A stretch of DNA of 20,097 bases from an uncultured bacterium (GCA_905216045.1 CAJMSL010000023.1:1-20097); one strand, 5' to 3'. Shown: positions 6,958-15,209, counted from the stretch's first letter. Notes: generated by a model from the letters alone, not told the origin. Program-made: numbers and translations.

Positions 6958-6972
6958 GTAGGCCTAAAAAAT

Positions 6973-7041
6973 GGGCTTCAAATAGCCATGCTCGGCGCCT
7001 GCGCAATGCGGCGACGCATGGCATTTTGAAGCCCGTTTTTT
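6973..7041 (+). terminator. Rho-independent terminator after the metal exporter gene
   Basis: GGGCTTCAAA (6973-6982) pairs with TTTGAAGCCC (7025-7034); a further GCCATGC/GCATGGC stem extends it after a 2x2 internal loop. A T-tract follows (7036-7041), and an A-tract lies before the stem, so it may also stop transcription from the right. Confidence 0.85.
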
Positions 7042-7075
7042 GTTGAGCCATGGATTCCGAGCGCTCACACCGCTC

Positions 7076-7120
7076 AAAACAAAAAGGTAGATTTCCGGGC
7101 ATGTCCCGAAAATCTACCTT
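7076..7120 (-). terminator. Rho-independent terminator of the UPF0178 gene
   Basis: On the minus strand AAGGTAGATTT pairs with AAATCTACCTT and the inner CGGG with CCCG, one mismatch, followed by TTTTTGTTTT. The stem starts two bases after the stop codon of the UPF0178 gene. Confidence 0.88.
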
Positions 7121-7122
7121 GG

Positions 7123-7605
7123 TTAGCGCAGCAGCTCGGTGAGGTTGCGCTTAAAGCGGGCCCGGTCTTCGCTGGTAAATGCCGCCGGACCGCGAGTGCG
7201 ACCGCCGGCGCGGCGCACCTTCTTTTCCTCGTGGCGAATAAACAGTTGCATGTCGATGGTCGCCTTATCGTAGACGCGCCCGCGCACGCCGATGGCGGCG
7301 GCATCGCGCCCGAGCACCATGCTCGCCAAGCCAATGTCCTGCGTCACGACTACGTCGCCCGCCTGCAGGCGTTCGACAATGGCAAAGTCGGCGCTGTCGG
7401 CGCCCACGCTCACATCGAGCGTCGTGACCCAAAATCCGCGTCGCGCATGCTCGACGTCGCGCGGATCGTCGCGGCGAATGTGGCGTTCCAGGTTCTGTGT
7501 GCTGTTGCCGGCGATAACGACGGCGACGCCCGCCCGCCGCGCGCAGTCAATCGACTCGCGCATGACCGGGCAGGCGTCTGCATCAATAAAGAGCGTTCGC
7601 GGCAT
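7123..7605 (-). CDS. UPF0178 (YaiI/YqxD family, DUF188) protein
   Basis: The 160-residue protein matches the full length of the conserved UPF0178 family. Visible family blocks are IDADACPV near the N-terminus, the central GADSADFAIVERLQAGDVVV and VTQDIGLASMVL blocks, and the C-terminal GGRTRGPAAF followed by EDRARF. The Asp-rich motifs resemble a PIN-like nuclease fold, but the biochemical role is not established. The start codon follows directly on the stop codon of the upstream DUF308 gene (TAG then ATG) and has only a weak GGTG upstream, so translation is probably coupled to the upstream gene. A strong terminator follows it. Confidence 0.92.
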   Translation of the reverse strand: MPRTLFIDADACPVMRESIDCARRAGVAVVIAGNSTQNLERHIRRDDPRDVEHARRGFWVTTLDVSVGADSADFAIVERLQAGDVVVTQDIGLASMVLGRDAAAIGVRGRVYDKATIDMQLFIRHEEKKVRRAGGRTRGPAAFTSEDRARFKRNLTELLR

Positions 7606-8208
7606 CTAGTGCACCAGTTTGCCAAATTGAATAGCGCGAACAATCAGCGTTACGCCAAACACCAGCAGTGCGGCGCCGCTAAAGATGACGAGCATCTTGG
7701 CCGACCACAGCGGATAGATAAACACGAACATGCCGGCGATGATGGAGAGCGCGCCGCTCAGGATGGCGAGGGCACGGTTGGACGAAAGCTCGGACTCCAG
7801 AATGGACATGACACCTTCGACGATCCAGCCAAAGCCGGCCACGATAACCACCATCGTGGTGAGCGTCGCGGTCGAGAAGGCCTGGTTGCGCAGGATTATG
7901 ACGCCGCCCAAGATAATGAGTAGGTTGGAGATGATGCTCGTCACGCGCCAGCCGTTGGGCTGCATTGGCTCGAAAACTGCGGTAAACAGTCTGATCTCGG
8001 CCGTGATCACTAAGTAGAAGCCCAAGACGGTCGTTAAGAAGACGAGGGACTTGGCGGGCGCAAACAGCAGTGCGATGCCGGCGACGAGCGCCAAGACGCC
8101 CGTGATGGCGTAAATCCAGCGCACGGCCTTGACGGCCTTGCCTGCCATGCTTTTCTCGTCAAATCCAAACTGGCTCGATTTTTGGTCATCATTCTTAAAG
8201 ATGCCCAT
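7606..8208 (-). CDS. HdeD-like DUF308 membrane protein
   Basis: The 200-residue product has a short, charged cytoplasmic N-terminus (about 1-28) followed by six hydrophobic segments arranged as three hairpins, the layout of the DUF308/HdeD family. HdeD in E. coli is linked to acid resistance; the role here is not known. An excellent AAAGGAG lies 5 bases before the ATG. It is the first gene of a two-gene unit with the UPF0178 gene, which it abuts. It is transcribed divergently from the nitroreductase gene across a 235-base gap. Confidence 0.88.
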   Translation of the reverse strand: MGIFKNDDQKSSQFGFDEKSMAGKAVKAVRWIYAITGVLALVAGIALLFAPAKSLVFLTTVLGFYLVITAEIRLFTAVFEPMQPNGWRVTSIISNLLIILGGVIILRNQAFSTATLTTMVVIVAGFGWIVEGVMSILESELSSNRALAILSGALSIIAGMFVFIYPLWSAKMLVIFSGAALLVFGVTLIVRAIQFGKLVH

Positions 8209-8396
8209 AATGTCTCCTTTCCGTGCGGCGTAAGCCTTGATCGTTACGACCAGTATCGCCTAAAGGCGCTGACGTATGGGTCGGGGAGGGTGAAACGTAA
8301 CCCAAAGGCCCCGAATTGTTTCCGTTGTTCCCCACGTCGCGATTTTCTATTCAACAGGTGTAGAACATTGCAGCCCTGTTCGTTATTGCCTACGTT

Positions 8397-8415
8397 TTAG
8401 GTTAGATTCTCCTAA
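8397..8415. promoter_or_regulatory. Putative DtxR/IdeR-like iron box upstream of the nitroreductase gene
   Basis: TTAGGTTAGATTCTCCTAA has TTAGG and CCTAA ends in the correct spacing and agrees with the known actinobacterial DtxR/IdeR consensus at about 15 of 19 positions. It lies 28 bases before the nitroreductase start. The regulator is not in the window, so binding is a prediction. Confidence 0.4.
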
Positions 8416-8443
8416 GAACAATTGCCCGAAATTGGGGGTCCCT

Positions 8444-9115
8444 ATGAACGAAACAGTTCCCGCGGCGCCGTCGAGCGCGGAGTCGATGGCAAAGCAGGGT
8501 TGCGAAAAGCTCGGCTTGGAAGCGTTTGATGCGCTGGTCCGTCGTGCCCGTACGTGCCGCCGTTTTGACGAGTCCATGCGCGTGCCGCGCGAGTTTTTGC
8601 TCGAGCTGGCGGAACTGGCGCACCTGGCTCCCTGCGGCGCCAATGCTCAGCGTCTGCGTTTTCATGTGGTAAGCGGTGCAGAGGACTGCGCTCGCGTGTT
8701 TGACGAGCTTGCATGGGCCGGCGCGCTTAAGGACTGGCCGGGTCCTGCCGAGGGTGAGCGCCCGACCGGCTACATCGCGATTCTTGCCGAGCGCGCCGTT
8801 CCGGGCAAGCCCGCCGCTCCCATTACCGAGGTCGACACGGGCATTGCCGCGCAGACGATGATGCTCGCCGCCCGCAGCGCCACGCCCGAGGTGGCAGCCT
8901 GCATGTTCAAGGCCTTTACGCCCCACGCGATCGATGCCATGGGGCTCGATAACGACAAGTATGAGCTCAAGCTGATCATGGCGCTTGGCGTTCCGGCCGA
9001 GACGCAGGTGATCGATGCGATCGATTCCAACCCCGACGGCTCCATCAATTATTGGCGCGACGAGGCGCGGGTGCACCACGTACCCAAGCGTCCGCTTGCC
9101 GACGTGCTGCTGTAG
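8444..9115 (+). CDS. Nitroreductase-family flavoprotein
   Basis: FMN-dependent oxidoreductase-like protein of 223 residues. Family blocks include RRARTCRRF (33-41), LAHLAPCGANAQ (58-69), DTGIAAQTMMLAA (131-143) and LGVPAE (181-186), with a YW.D...H.VPKR end. The ATG at 8444 has GGGGG 5 bases upstream; a TTG at 8432 would add four residues but has no ribosome-binding site. The substrate cannot be told; related proteins reduce nitroaromatics, quinones or flavins. It is a single-gene unit divergent from the DUF308 gene, possibly under an iron-responsive regulator. Confidence 0.9.
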   Translation: MNETVPAAPSSAESMAKQGCEKLGLEAFDALVRRARTCRRFDESMRVPREFLLELAELAHLAPCGANAQRLRFHVVSGAEDCARVFDELAWAGALKDWPGPAEGERPTGYIAILAERAVPGKPAAPITEVDTGIAAQTMMLAARSATPEVAACMFKAFTPHAIDAMGLDNDKYELKLIMALGVPAETQVIDAIDSNPDGSINYWRDEARVHHVPKRPLADVLL

Positions 9116-9147
9116 TTGAGCGTCACCGCGGTGTGATCCGGCGGTAA

Positions 9148-9182
9148 ACCACCACAAAGGTGCCTGTCCCCTTTGTGGTGGT
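9148..9182. repeat. Perfect hairpin carrying GGTGCCTGTCCCC
   Basis: ACCACCACAAAGG (9148-9160) pairs perfectly with CCTTTGTGGTGGT (9170-9182) around a 9-base loop. No T-tract follows. It sits between the nitroreductase stop and the phosphatase ribosome-binding site. I recall that GGTGCCTGTCCCC-type palindromes recur in Coriobacteria genomes; that cannot be checked here. Confidence 0.6.
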
Positions 9183-9197
9183 ACGAGGGGAGGGTGT

Positions 9198-9740
9198 GTG
9201 GCAGATTTGTATTTGGTGCGGCATGGGCAGACTGAGCTCAATGTGCAGAACATTTTGCAGGGCGGGCACGATTCGCCGCTTACGGCGCGCGGGCGCGAGC
9301 AGGCGCTGATGGCGCGTGCGGCGTTTGCGGCGCGCGGCGTGGCCTTTGACCGTGTGTATTCCTCCCCGTTGGGCCGGGCGCGGCGTACGGCTGAGCTAAT
9401 TGCTGGTGAGGGCCGCTCGATAGAGCTGGTCGATGACCTGCGCGAGTGGCATTTGGGCTCGCTGGAGGGTACATCAAATCGCGAGATGCCGCCGCAGCCC
9501 TGGGGTGATTATCCGGTGGCCTTTGGTGGCGAGTCTGAAGGCGAGCTCCAGTCGCGCATGGTCGCGGCGCTGTCCCACATCATGGCCAGGCCGCAGCACG
9601 ACTGTGTGCTGGCAGTCTCCCACGGCTCTTCCTGCCAGGAGTTTCTTGAGTATGTGACTGGCAGGGGAGAGCTACCCGACAACGGTGCCGTGCTTCATTT
9701 TGGCTATTGCGACGGTGCGTTTTCGCTCCTTGATTGGTAA
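9198..9740 (+). CDS. Histidine phosphatase family protein, first of a tandem pair
   Basis: Phosphoglycerate-mutase-like phosphatase of 180 residues that would use a phosphohistidine intermediate. The catalytic set is visible: R8-H9-G10 in LVRHGQT, R60, E83 and H142 in VSHGS. It starts with GTG; the strong GGGAGG 4 bases before supports this. The gene is followed after 17 bases by a paralogue of similar layout, so the two are probably co-transcribed. Members act on sugar phosphates, alpha-ribazole phosphate or other small phosphoesters; I cannot choose among them. Confidence 0.92.
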   Translation: MADLYLVRHGQTELNVQNILQGGHDSPLTARGREQALMARAAFAARGVAFDRVYSSPLGRARRTAELIAGEGRSIELVDDLREWHLGSLEGTSNREMPPQPWGDYPVAFGGESEGELQSRMVAALSHIMARPQHDCVLAVSHGSSCQEFLEYVTGRGELPDNGAVLHFGYCDGAFSLLDW

Positions 9741-9757
9741 CGAACGAAAGGACCCCT

Positions 9758-10393
9758 ATGAATAAAGACCTGTATCTGGTTCGTCATGGGCAGACAATAT
9801 TCAACCTTAAGCGCATTATTCAGGGTTGGAGTGACTCGCCGCTCACGCAGCTGGGATGCGACCAGGCGGCGCGTGCCGGCATGTTCTTGCGTGCGCGCGG
9901 CATTGAACCCGATCATGCCTACACCTCCACACTTCATCGCACCGAGCAGACTATCGCCAACCTGTGGCCGGGCTTGGCGTACGAGCGCCTGGACGGTCTG
10001 CGTGAGTGGTTCTTTGGCGACTTTGAGGCCGAGCGCGTGATGCTTATGCCCGAGCGCCCGTGGCGAGATTTCTATCGTCAGTTTGGCGGCGAGGGCCAGA
10101 TGCAGGTGCGCGAGCGCATGGCGGCGACGATAACCGATCTTATGCGACGTCCGGACCACGAGTGCGTGCTCGCGGTGAGCCACGGTTCGGCTATCAAGGA
10201 GTTTTTGGACCACGTGCGGGGCGCGGCGGCCGACGAGCGCGAACGCGTGCCGGGCAACTGCTCAGTGCTGCATTTTGCGTTTGACGATGCGGCCGATACG
10301 TTTGAACTGGTCGAAGTCTTTACGCAGGAAGACTACGCGCGCGAGCTGGGGCTTGAACCGCTCGTGGCTACTGCGGGTCCGCAGCGCGGATAA
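9758..10393 (+). CDS. Histidine phosphatase family protein, second of a tandem pair
   Basis: The 211-residue paralogue of the preceding gene has catalytic residues R9-H10-G11, R61, E83 and H142 at nearly identical positions. It has a C-terminal extension of about 25 residues rich in charged residues. The ATG at 9758 is chosen for its AAAGGA 5 bases upstream; an earlier GTG at 9734 would overlap the preceding gene. The two share the DLYLVRHGQT start and the REW block but differ between, which suggests an older duplication with divergent substrates. A strong hairpin follows. Confidence 0.92.
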   Translation: MNKDLYLVRHGQTIFNLKRIIQGWSDSPLTQLGCDQAARAGMFLRARGIEPDHAYTSTLHRTEQTIANLWPGLAYERLDGLREWFFGDFEAERVMLMPERPWRDFYRQFGGEGQMQVRERMAATITDLMRRPDHECVLAVSHGSAIKEFLDHVRGAAADERERVPGNCSVLHFAFDDAADTFELVEVFTQEDYARELGLEPLVATAGPQRG

Positions 10394-10440
10394 CGCGAGC
10401 GCGGCGGCACGGGTCGTCGGCATAACTTCTCGACGCAAAA

Positions 10441-10485
10441 GGGGCGGAGATGCATGTACCTGCTGCATCTCCGCCCCCTGTTTGT
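10441..10485 (+). terminator. Terminator hairpin between convergent genes
   Basis: GGGGCGGAGATGCA (10441-10454) pairs perfectly with TGCATCTCCGCCCC (10464-10477). A weak T-rich tail follows on the plus strand (CTGTTTGTT), and four A residues precede the stem. It probably serves the phosphatase pair and perhaps also the convergent DUF1015 gene. Confidence 0.75.
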
Positions 10486-10522
10486 TGGGCTGCCGATTTT
10501 TGTGCTGGACGGTCTGGTCTTG

Positions 10523-11203
10523 CTAGAACCGCGCGACCTGGTGCGTGAGCAGACCCGTCGGAACCTGCGCCGCGCCGCCGCTGACCTGCGCGGCGGGGAA
10601 GAGCGCAGCTACGGCAAAGTTGAACGGCTCTTTGCCCGTGTAGGTGCCGGCGGCACGTGCATCGTCGGCCAGGAGCTGTGATGCCTCGACTAGTGCGACA
10701 GCGTAGGCAGGGTCGTCGGCCAGTGCCGGCTCCGGCGCCTGGTCGAGCATGGCGCGGATGGCCCCGACGGCGTCCTCGCGCTTGATCTCCCACACGCGGT
10801 GCGTAATGCCGGCGGGGTCGGTGACGGCATAGAGTGAAGCGCCCTCTTTTGCGGCGCCGAGGATGATATCCATGACGGGAGAGGCTTCGTAGACAAGCGT
10901 TACGGGACGGGGCTGTACCTTGAGGTCGGCGATTGCGCGCGCAGCGGCGGTCGTATCGGCGGCAACCGCGTCGCCGCCCGCCAGCGCACCAACCGGGCAG
11001 ATCGCCACGACACCCGTCACACGTCCCGGCTCGCCCGAGCATTCGTACACGTAATACGCCGCACCCGGGTCCTTGAGCATCAGACCATCGGCAATGGCTC
11101 CGCGCAGAGCATCGTTGCCGCTCAGGATGCTGCCCATTGCAGGCAGCGCCTCGAGCACGCGGTTCTGAGCCGGGCGGATGCAGGGAAACGGAAGTGCTTT
11201 CAT
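10523..11203 (-). CDS. Short, degenerate DUF1015-family protein next to the serine cluster
   Basis: The 226-residue product retains traces of DUF1015 (COG4198): an N-terminal F..IRP, a YYVYE strand (50-54), a VTLVYEAS strand and HRVWEI (135-140). The family is usually near 400 residues and carries HExT, DR and ADGHHR motifs. Here these read ADTT, AIADL and ADDPAYA, so the most conserved polar residues are gone and the C-terminal part is shortened. DUF1015 genes are often found beside serA, and here serA lies one gene upstream, which supports the assignment. AGGA lies 6 bases before the ATG. It is 39 bases downstream of the M20 peptidase gene and probably co-transcribed. Function unknown; if DUF1015 has an enzyme activity, this copy may lack it. 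Confidence 0.72.
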   Translation of the reverse strand: MKALPFPCIRPAQNRVLEALPAMGSILSGNDALRGAIADGLMLKDPGAAYYVYECSGEPGRVTGVVAICPVGALAGGDAVAADTTAAARAIADLKVQPRPVTLVYEASPVMDIILGAAKEGASLYAVTDPAGITHRVWEIKREDAVGAIRAMLDQAPEPALADDPAYAVALVEASQLLADDARAAGTYTGKEPFNFAVAALFPAAQVSGGAAQVPTGLLTHQVARF

Positions 11204-11242
11204 GGGCGGTCCTAACGCACGAGTCGGTTTGTTCGCGGCTTA

Positions 11243-12463
11243 TTATGCCCCAACTTGGCCGCTCGCGTCCCAGAGCACGTTATCGGCGAGCGCGATTAGC
11301 ACCTGCTGACAACGAACGATATCGGCGTGGGGCACATATTCGTTGGGCTTGTGCGCGAGCGCGAGCGACCCGGGACCGTAGCTCATGCAATTGCGGTTGT
11401 CTGTCTTGCCGGCAATGACGGCGGTGTCGGTGTAGCCGGTAAAGAAGCCGACGGTCGTGTCCGCGTCCGTCACGTCATCGGCGGCACGCTTGAGCGCTGC
11501 TAGAAGGGGAGAGTTCGGGTCGCGCTCGATGGCGGGGCGGTCGCCCGTCACGGTGTAGCTGCCATGGCAACCGGGAACGGCGGCTTCGGCGCCGGCGATG
11601 GCCTGCTCTACCATGCGCGTCGCGGCGGCCGTATCGGTCGGCGGGGTCAGTCGCATGTCGACCCAGGCTTTGGCGCGGTCGGGTACGACGTAGGGGCGAT
11701 ATCCGCCCTCGATTTGGCCAAACGTGATGGTCGAAGGCCCCAGCTCATCGTGCGCGGGCAGCGCCACAAACGCGCGACGGAGCGAACACACGACCTCGGC
11801 CATGGCGGCGACGGCATCCGCGCCCTTCCAAGGCTGGCTCGCATGCGCCGTGACGCCGGTCATCTCGATCTCGAACCACGTGCGACCCTTGTGCGCCACC
11901 TGGATCTGTCCGTCGGTGGGCTCGGTGTCCAGCACCCATTCACGCGAGCCGACCCAGCCAGCATCGATGGCTGCCTCTGAGCCGCGCATAAAATCTTCCT
12001 CGTCGACCGAGCAGATGAGCGAAAAGCCGCGGCGGGGCAGCGCGCCATCCGCCGCCACGCGCTCGAGCGTATGGACCAGTGCGGCAATGGCGCAGGCCAG
12101 GCCACTCTTCATGTCGCAGGCACCGCGGCCGTAGAGCTTGTCGTTACGCACAACCGCTCCGAGTGGCGGCGTGTTTGCGTCCCAGCCATCGCCCAAGGTA
12201 ACGGTATCCATGTGGCAGATATAGACCAGCCGCGCCTCGTCGCTCAAACCGGGCACGGTGACCATTAGATTGCGGCGTCCGGTCAGCACCTCGAGTTCCT
12301 CAACCTGCACGGCATGGAGCACCGGATGGCTCAACCGCCCCAGTTGAGCCTCAACCAACGCTTTGATATAGCGTTCAATCTCGCCCTCATACGCACCTGG
12401 GTCGGAACTGTCGATCCGCACGAGTCCTTGCGTAAGCCGCCAAGCAAAATCTGTATCAACCAT
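11243..12463 (-). CDS. M20-family metallopeptidase/deacylase (DapE/ArgE/CPG2-like)
   Basis: Predicted two-zinc hydrolase of 406 residues. Metal and catalytic residues are visible: H84 and D86 in CHMDT, D117 in GACDMKSG, E155-E156 in SVDEED, D179 in LDTEP and H371 near the C-terminus. The central TGVTAHASQP (202-211) is typical of the lid/dimerisation domain. The ATG at 12463 has GAGGTG 5 bases upstream; a longer frame from 12610 would run back over a terminator and is rejected. Substrates of the family are N-acyl amino acids, dipeptides or N-succinyl-diaminopimelate; none can be chosen here. It forms a unit with the DUF1015 gene. Confidence 0.92.
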   Translation of the reverse strand: MVDTDFAWRLTQGLVRIDSSDPGAYEGEIERYIKALVEAQLGRLSHPVLHAVQVEELEVLTGRRNLMVTVPGLSDEARLVYICHMDTVTLGDGWDANTPPLGAVVRNDKLYGRGACDMKSGLACAIAALVHTLERVAADGALPRRGFSLICSVDEEDFMRGSEAAIDAGWVGSREWVLDTEPTDGQIQVAHKGRTWFEIEMTGVTAHASQPWKGADAVAAMAEVVCSLRRAFVALPAHDELGPSTITFGQIEGGYRPYVVPDRAKAWVDMRLTPPTDTAAATRMVEQAIAGAEAAVPGCHGSYTVTGDRPAIERDPNSPLLAALKRAADDVTDADTTVGFFTGYTDTAVIAGKTDNRNCMSYGPGSLALAHKPNEYVPHADIVRCQQVLIALADNVLWDASGQVGA

Positions 12464-12541
12464 AGGCACCTCACAGATAGTTAGGTCAACATACAGATTG
12501 TATGCCAAGAAGCGGCTCAGTGCATTTAATGGAGCGCTCAC

Positions 12542-12577
12542 AAAAATGGGGGCGCCTCTCGTGCGAAAGGCGCCCCC
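12542..12577 (-). terminator. Rho-independent terminator downstream of serA
   Basis: GGGGGCGCC (12548-12556) pairs perfectly with GGCGCCCCC (12569-12577). On the minus strand a T-tract follows (complement of 12542-12546). It ends the serC-serA unit before the M20 gene. Confidence 0.88.
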
Positions 12578-12596
12578 GCGGGCATTCAATGTCAGC

Positions 12597-12627
12597 GACG
12601 GGCAGGCCACATGGGGAACTGCCCGTC
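12597..12627. other. Second stem-loop in the serA 3' region
   Basis: GACGGGCAG (12597-12605) pairs perfectly with CTGCCCGTC (12619-12627) around a 13-base loop, 13 bases after the serA stop codon on the minus strand. There is no T-tract, so it is likelier to protect the transcript end than to terminate. Confidence 0.55.
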
Positions 12628-12640
12628 AGATCAGCCGGCG

Positions 12641-13804
12641 CTACTTGATCACGCGCACGCGATACATCGACGGAATCTGCTTGAGCGCCTCGATGGTGCT
12701 GCTGTCTAGGTGCTCATCGGTGTCGAACATGGTGTAGGCGTTCTCGCCGGCGGACTCGTTGGTCATACGCTGCACGTTGGCGTTGTCCTTGGCCAGGATG
12801 GCCGTGATCTGGCCGATCATGTTGGGCACGTTGGCGTGCAGGCAGGCAATGCGGCTTGCGGCGCGCGCCTTGCCCATGCTGCAGGCGGGGTAGTTGACGC
12901 TGTGCGCGATGTTGCCGTTCTCCAGGTAATCCTTGAGCTCGCTGATGGCCATGTCTGCGCAGTTGGCCTCGGCCTCGCCGGTGCCGGCGCCCGAGTGCGT
13001 GGTGATAAACGTTTTGGGCATCTTGACGGTCTTGGGAGTGGCAAAGTCGCAGCTAAACCAGCTGAGCTTGCCTGCACGAAGGGCGGCGTCGACGGCGTCC
13101 TCGTCAATGATGGTCTCGCGTGCGTAGTTGATGAGCACGGCGTCCGGTGCCAGCAGGTTAATCTGCTCGGTGCTGATCATGCCGATGGTGTCGGCCTTGC
13201 TGGGCACGTGCACGGTGAGGTAGTCGCAGCCGCGGCAGAGATCCTCGAGCGTGCCCACGCGCTGCACCTCGCGGCTCAGCACCCACGCGTGCTCAACGGA
13301 AATGAACGGATCGTAGCCATAGACGTCCATGCCCAGATCGACGCAGGCGTTGGCGACCTTGGAGCCCACGTTGCCCAGGCCGATGACACCGATGCGCTTG
13401 CCCTTGAGCTCGCGGCCCACAAAGGCCTTCTTGGCCTTCTCGGCATCGACCTGAATCTCGGGGGCGTTGGCGTTGTCACGCACCCAGTTCATTGATTGCA
13501 CCACGCCGCGGCTCGAGAGCACCAGCATGCCTAGGACGAGCTCCTTAACGGCGTTGCTGTTGGCGCCGGGGGAGTTAAAGACGACGACGCCCTTCTTGGC
13601 GTACTCCTCGACGGGGATGTTGTTGACGCCGGCGCCGCAGCGGGCGATGGCGCGGATGCCCTCGGGCAGCTCGTAGCCGTGCAGGTCGGTCGAGCGCATC
13701 AGAATGGCGTCGGCCTCTTCGGCGGTGCTCACAAACTCGTAGCCCTCACCAAACTCGACCTTGCCGTCCTTGGTAATGTCATCGATGGTTTTAATCTTGC
13801 GCAT
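12641..13804 (-). CDS. serA: D-3-phosphoglycerate dehydrogenase
   Basis: Oxidises 3-phosphoglycerate to 3-phosphohydroxypyruvate, the first step of serine synthesis. The 387-residue product has a Rossmann NAD site GLGNVG (142-147), catalytic R229 in NYARE and H270 in THSGAG, and a C-terminal ACT domain (about 318-387) that usually senses serine. The Glu of the common Arg-Glu-His triad is not at its usual place; the region reads CDFATPK, as in the short SerA clade seen in many anaerobes. AAGGAG lies 6 bases before the ATG. It is 71 bases downstream of serC and on the same strand, so the two form an operon. Confidence 0.96.
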   Translation of the reverse strand: MRKIKTIDDITKDGKVEFGEGYEFVSTAEEADAILMRSTDLHGYELPEGIRAIARCGAGVNNIPVEEYAKKGVVVFNSPGANSNAVKELVLGMLVLSSRGVVQSMNWVRDNANAPEIQVDAEKAKKAFVGRELKGKRIGVIGLGNVGSKVANACVDLGMDVYGYDPFISVEHAWVLSREVQRVGTLEDLCRGCDYLTVHVPSKADTIGMISTEQINLLAPDAVLINYARETIIDEDAVDAALRAGKLSWFSCDFATPKTVKMPKTFITTHSGAGTGEAEANCADMAISELKDYLENGNIAHSVNYPACSMGKARAASRIACLHANVPNMIGQITAILAKDNANVQRMTNESAGENAYTMFDTDEHLDSSTIEALKQIPSMYRVRVIK

Positions 13805-13875
13805 GGAAAACTCCTTTGCAGGTTTTGATCTATACAGGGTGGTCTGAGATGGCTGATCGGCCCGCGCGTTGCGGG

Positions 13876-15000
13876 CTAGTTAGATCGCGGGCTCAAACTA
13901 AGCTGCGCTTCGAAGTCCTTCATGTACGAGGCCAGTGCCTGCACATCTTCCATGGTTACGGCGTTGTAGACGCTAGCGCGCATGCCGCCCACCAGGCGAT
14001 GGCCCTTGACGTTTTGAATTTGGTGTTCGGCCGCGCCTGCGACAAAGGCCGCGTCGAGTTTGGCGTCGCCGGTGCGGAAGGTGACGTTGGCGATGGAGCG
14101 GCTGTCGGCCTGTGTGGTGCCATGGAACAGCACGCTGTGCTCGAGCAGGTCGTAGAGCAGGTTGGCCTTGGCCCAGTTGCGCTCGGCCATGGCGGCAAGT
14201 CCGCCGGGCTGCTCAACCCAACGGAACACCTTGCCGCACACGTAGATGCCAAAGGTGTTGGGCGTGTTGAGCATGGAACCCTTGGCGGCCTGGGTCTTAA
14301 GGTCCAGGTACTGCGGCGTCTGCGCAAAGGCGGGGCCATCTGCGATGAGGTCGTCGCGCACGATGGCCACGGTCACGCCCGCGGCGCCGGCGTTTTTCTG
14401 CGCTCCGGCGTAAATGAGCCCGTAGCGCTCAACGTCGAGCGGCTGCGACAGGAAGCAGCTCGAGACATCGGCGACCAGCGGCACATCGCCACAACTGGGC
14501 AGCTCGTGGTACATGGTGCCAAAGATGGTGTTGTTCTGGCAGATGTAGACGTAGTCGAGCCCGTCGCCTGCGGCCTCGGCGGCAATGCGCGCATTGATGT
14601 CGGCCATGTCGGGGATGCGGTCGAAGTTGGTGTCCTCGGAGCTCGCGAGCAGCACGGCCTCACCGTACTTGGCGGCTTCTTTGTATGCCTTGTTGGCAAA
14701 GTTGCCGGTCACGATGTAGCCGGCGCGGCCGCGGTGCATGAGGTTCATGGGGATGCCCGCAAACTGCAGCGTGGCACCGCCCTGTAAAAACAGGACACGG
14801 TAGTTGTCCGGGATGCTCAGCAGACGGCGCAGGGTTGCCTCGGCGTCGTCGATAATCTGCTGGTACATGCTAGATCGATGGCTCATCTCGAGCACGGACA
14901 TGCCGCAACCGCGGTAGTCCATCATCTCGTCGGCGATCTCGGCGAGCACGCTTGTAGGCAGCGCGGCCGGGCCAGCTGAGAAGTTGTGCACACGTGCCAT
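13876..15000 (-). CDS. serC: Phosphoserine aminotransferase
   Basis: Pyridoxal-phosphate enzyme of 374 residues converting 3-phosphohydroxypyruvate and glutamate to phosphoserine. The N-terminal NFSAGPA is the family signature; GGATLQF (74-80), D178 in VADVSS and the PLP lysine K202 in AGAQKNAG are all in place. It starts with ATG after a GGGAG-type ribosome-binding site and is first in the serC-serA unit. A short hairpin (13860-13876) overlaps its stop codon. No phosphoserine phosphatase (serB) gene is in the window. Confidence 0.96.
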   Translation of the reverse strand: MARVHNFSAGPAALPTSVLAEIADEMMDYRGCGMSVLEMSHRSSMYQQIIDDAEATLRRLLSIPDNYRVLFLQGGATLQFAGIPMNLMHRGRAGYIVTGNFANKAYKEAAKYGEAVLLASSEDTNFDRIPDMADINARIAAEAAGDGLDYVYICQNNTIFGTMYHELPSCGDVPLVADVSSCFLSQPLDVERYGLIYAGAQKNAGAAGVTVAIVRDDLIADGPAFAQTPQYLDLKTQAAKGSMLNTPNTFGIYVCGKVFRWVEQPGGLAAMAERNWAKANLLYDLLEHSVLFHGTTQADSRSIANVTFRTGDAKLDAAFVAGAAEHQIQNVKGHRLVGGMRASVYNAVTMEDVQALASYMKDFEAQLSLSPRSN

Positions 15001-15134
15001 CTTCTAGTCTCCCTCGTAGTCGTTTGAACGTTCGGGATACTTTAGCACAGTGGAGCGCTAGGCGCGACCGCATCACGGTAAAACTCGACTACGCCGCTAT
15101 GATTTACAGGATGGTTACATGGGGGAGGGGTGCT

Positions 15135-15209
15135 TTACTCCTCAGGCAAATCCAAATCTGCGAGCGAAGGCATGAGGTTCTCTAGGCGCTTGATCTCTTC
15201 GTCGCAAAT
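15135..15209 (-). CDS. Possible 24-residue peptide or gene remnant behind the antiporter gene
   Basis: Five bases after the antiporter stop codon there is a perfect AGGAGG (15221-15216). Six bases later an in-frame ATT opens a frame of 24 codons ending in TAA. The peptide is acidic and amphipathic (EEIKRLENLMP then SLADLDLPEE) and looks like real coding sequence. ATT is a very rare start. It may instead be the surviving C-terminal tail of a deleted gene. Confidence 0.3.
   Translation of the reverse strand: MCDEEIKRLENLMPSLADLDLPEE

Noticed and set aside
12464..12610. Upstream extension of the M20 peptidase gene
   Set aside because: It would include the serA terminator hairpin and has no family similarity; the ATG at 12463 has a good ribosome-binding site.
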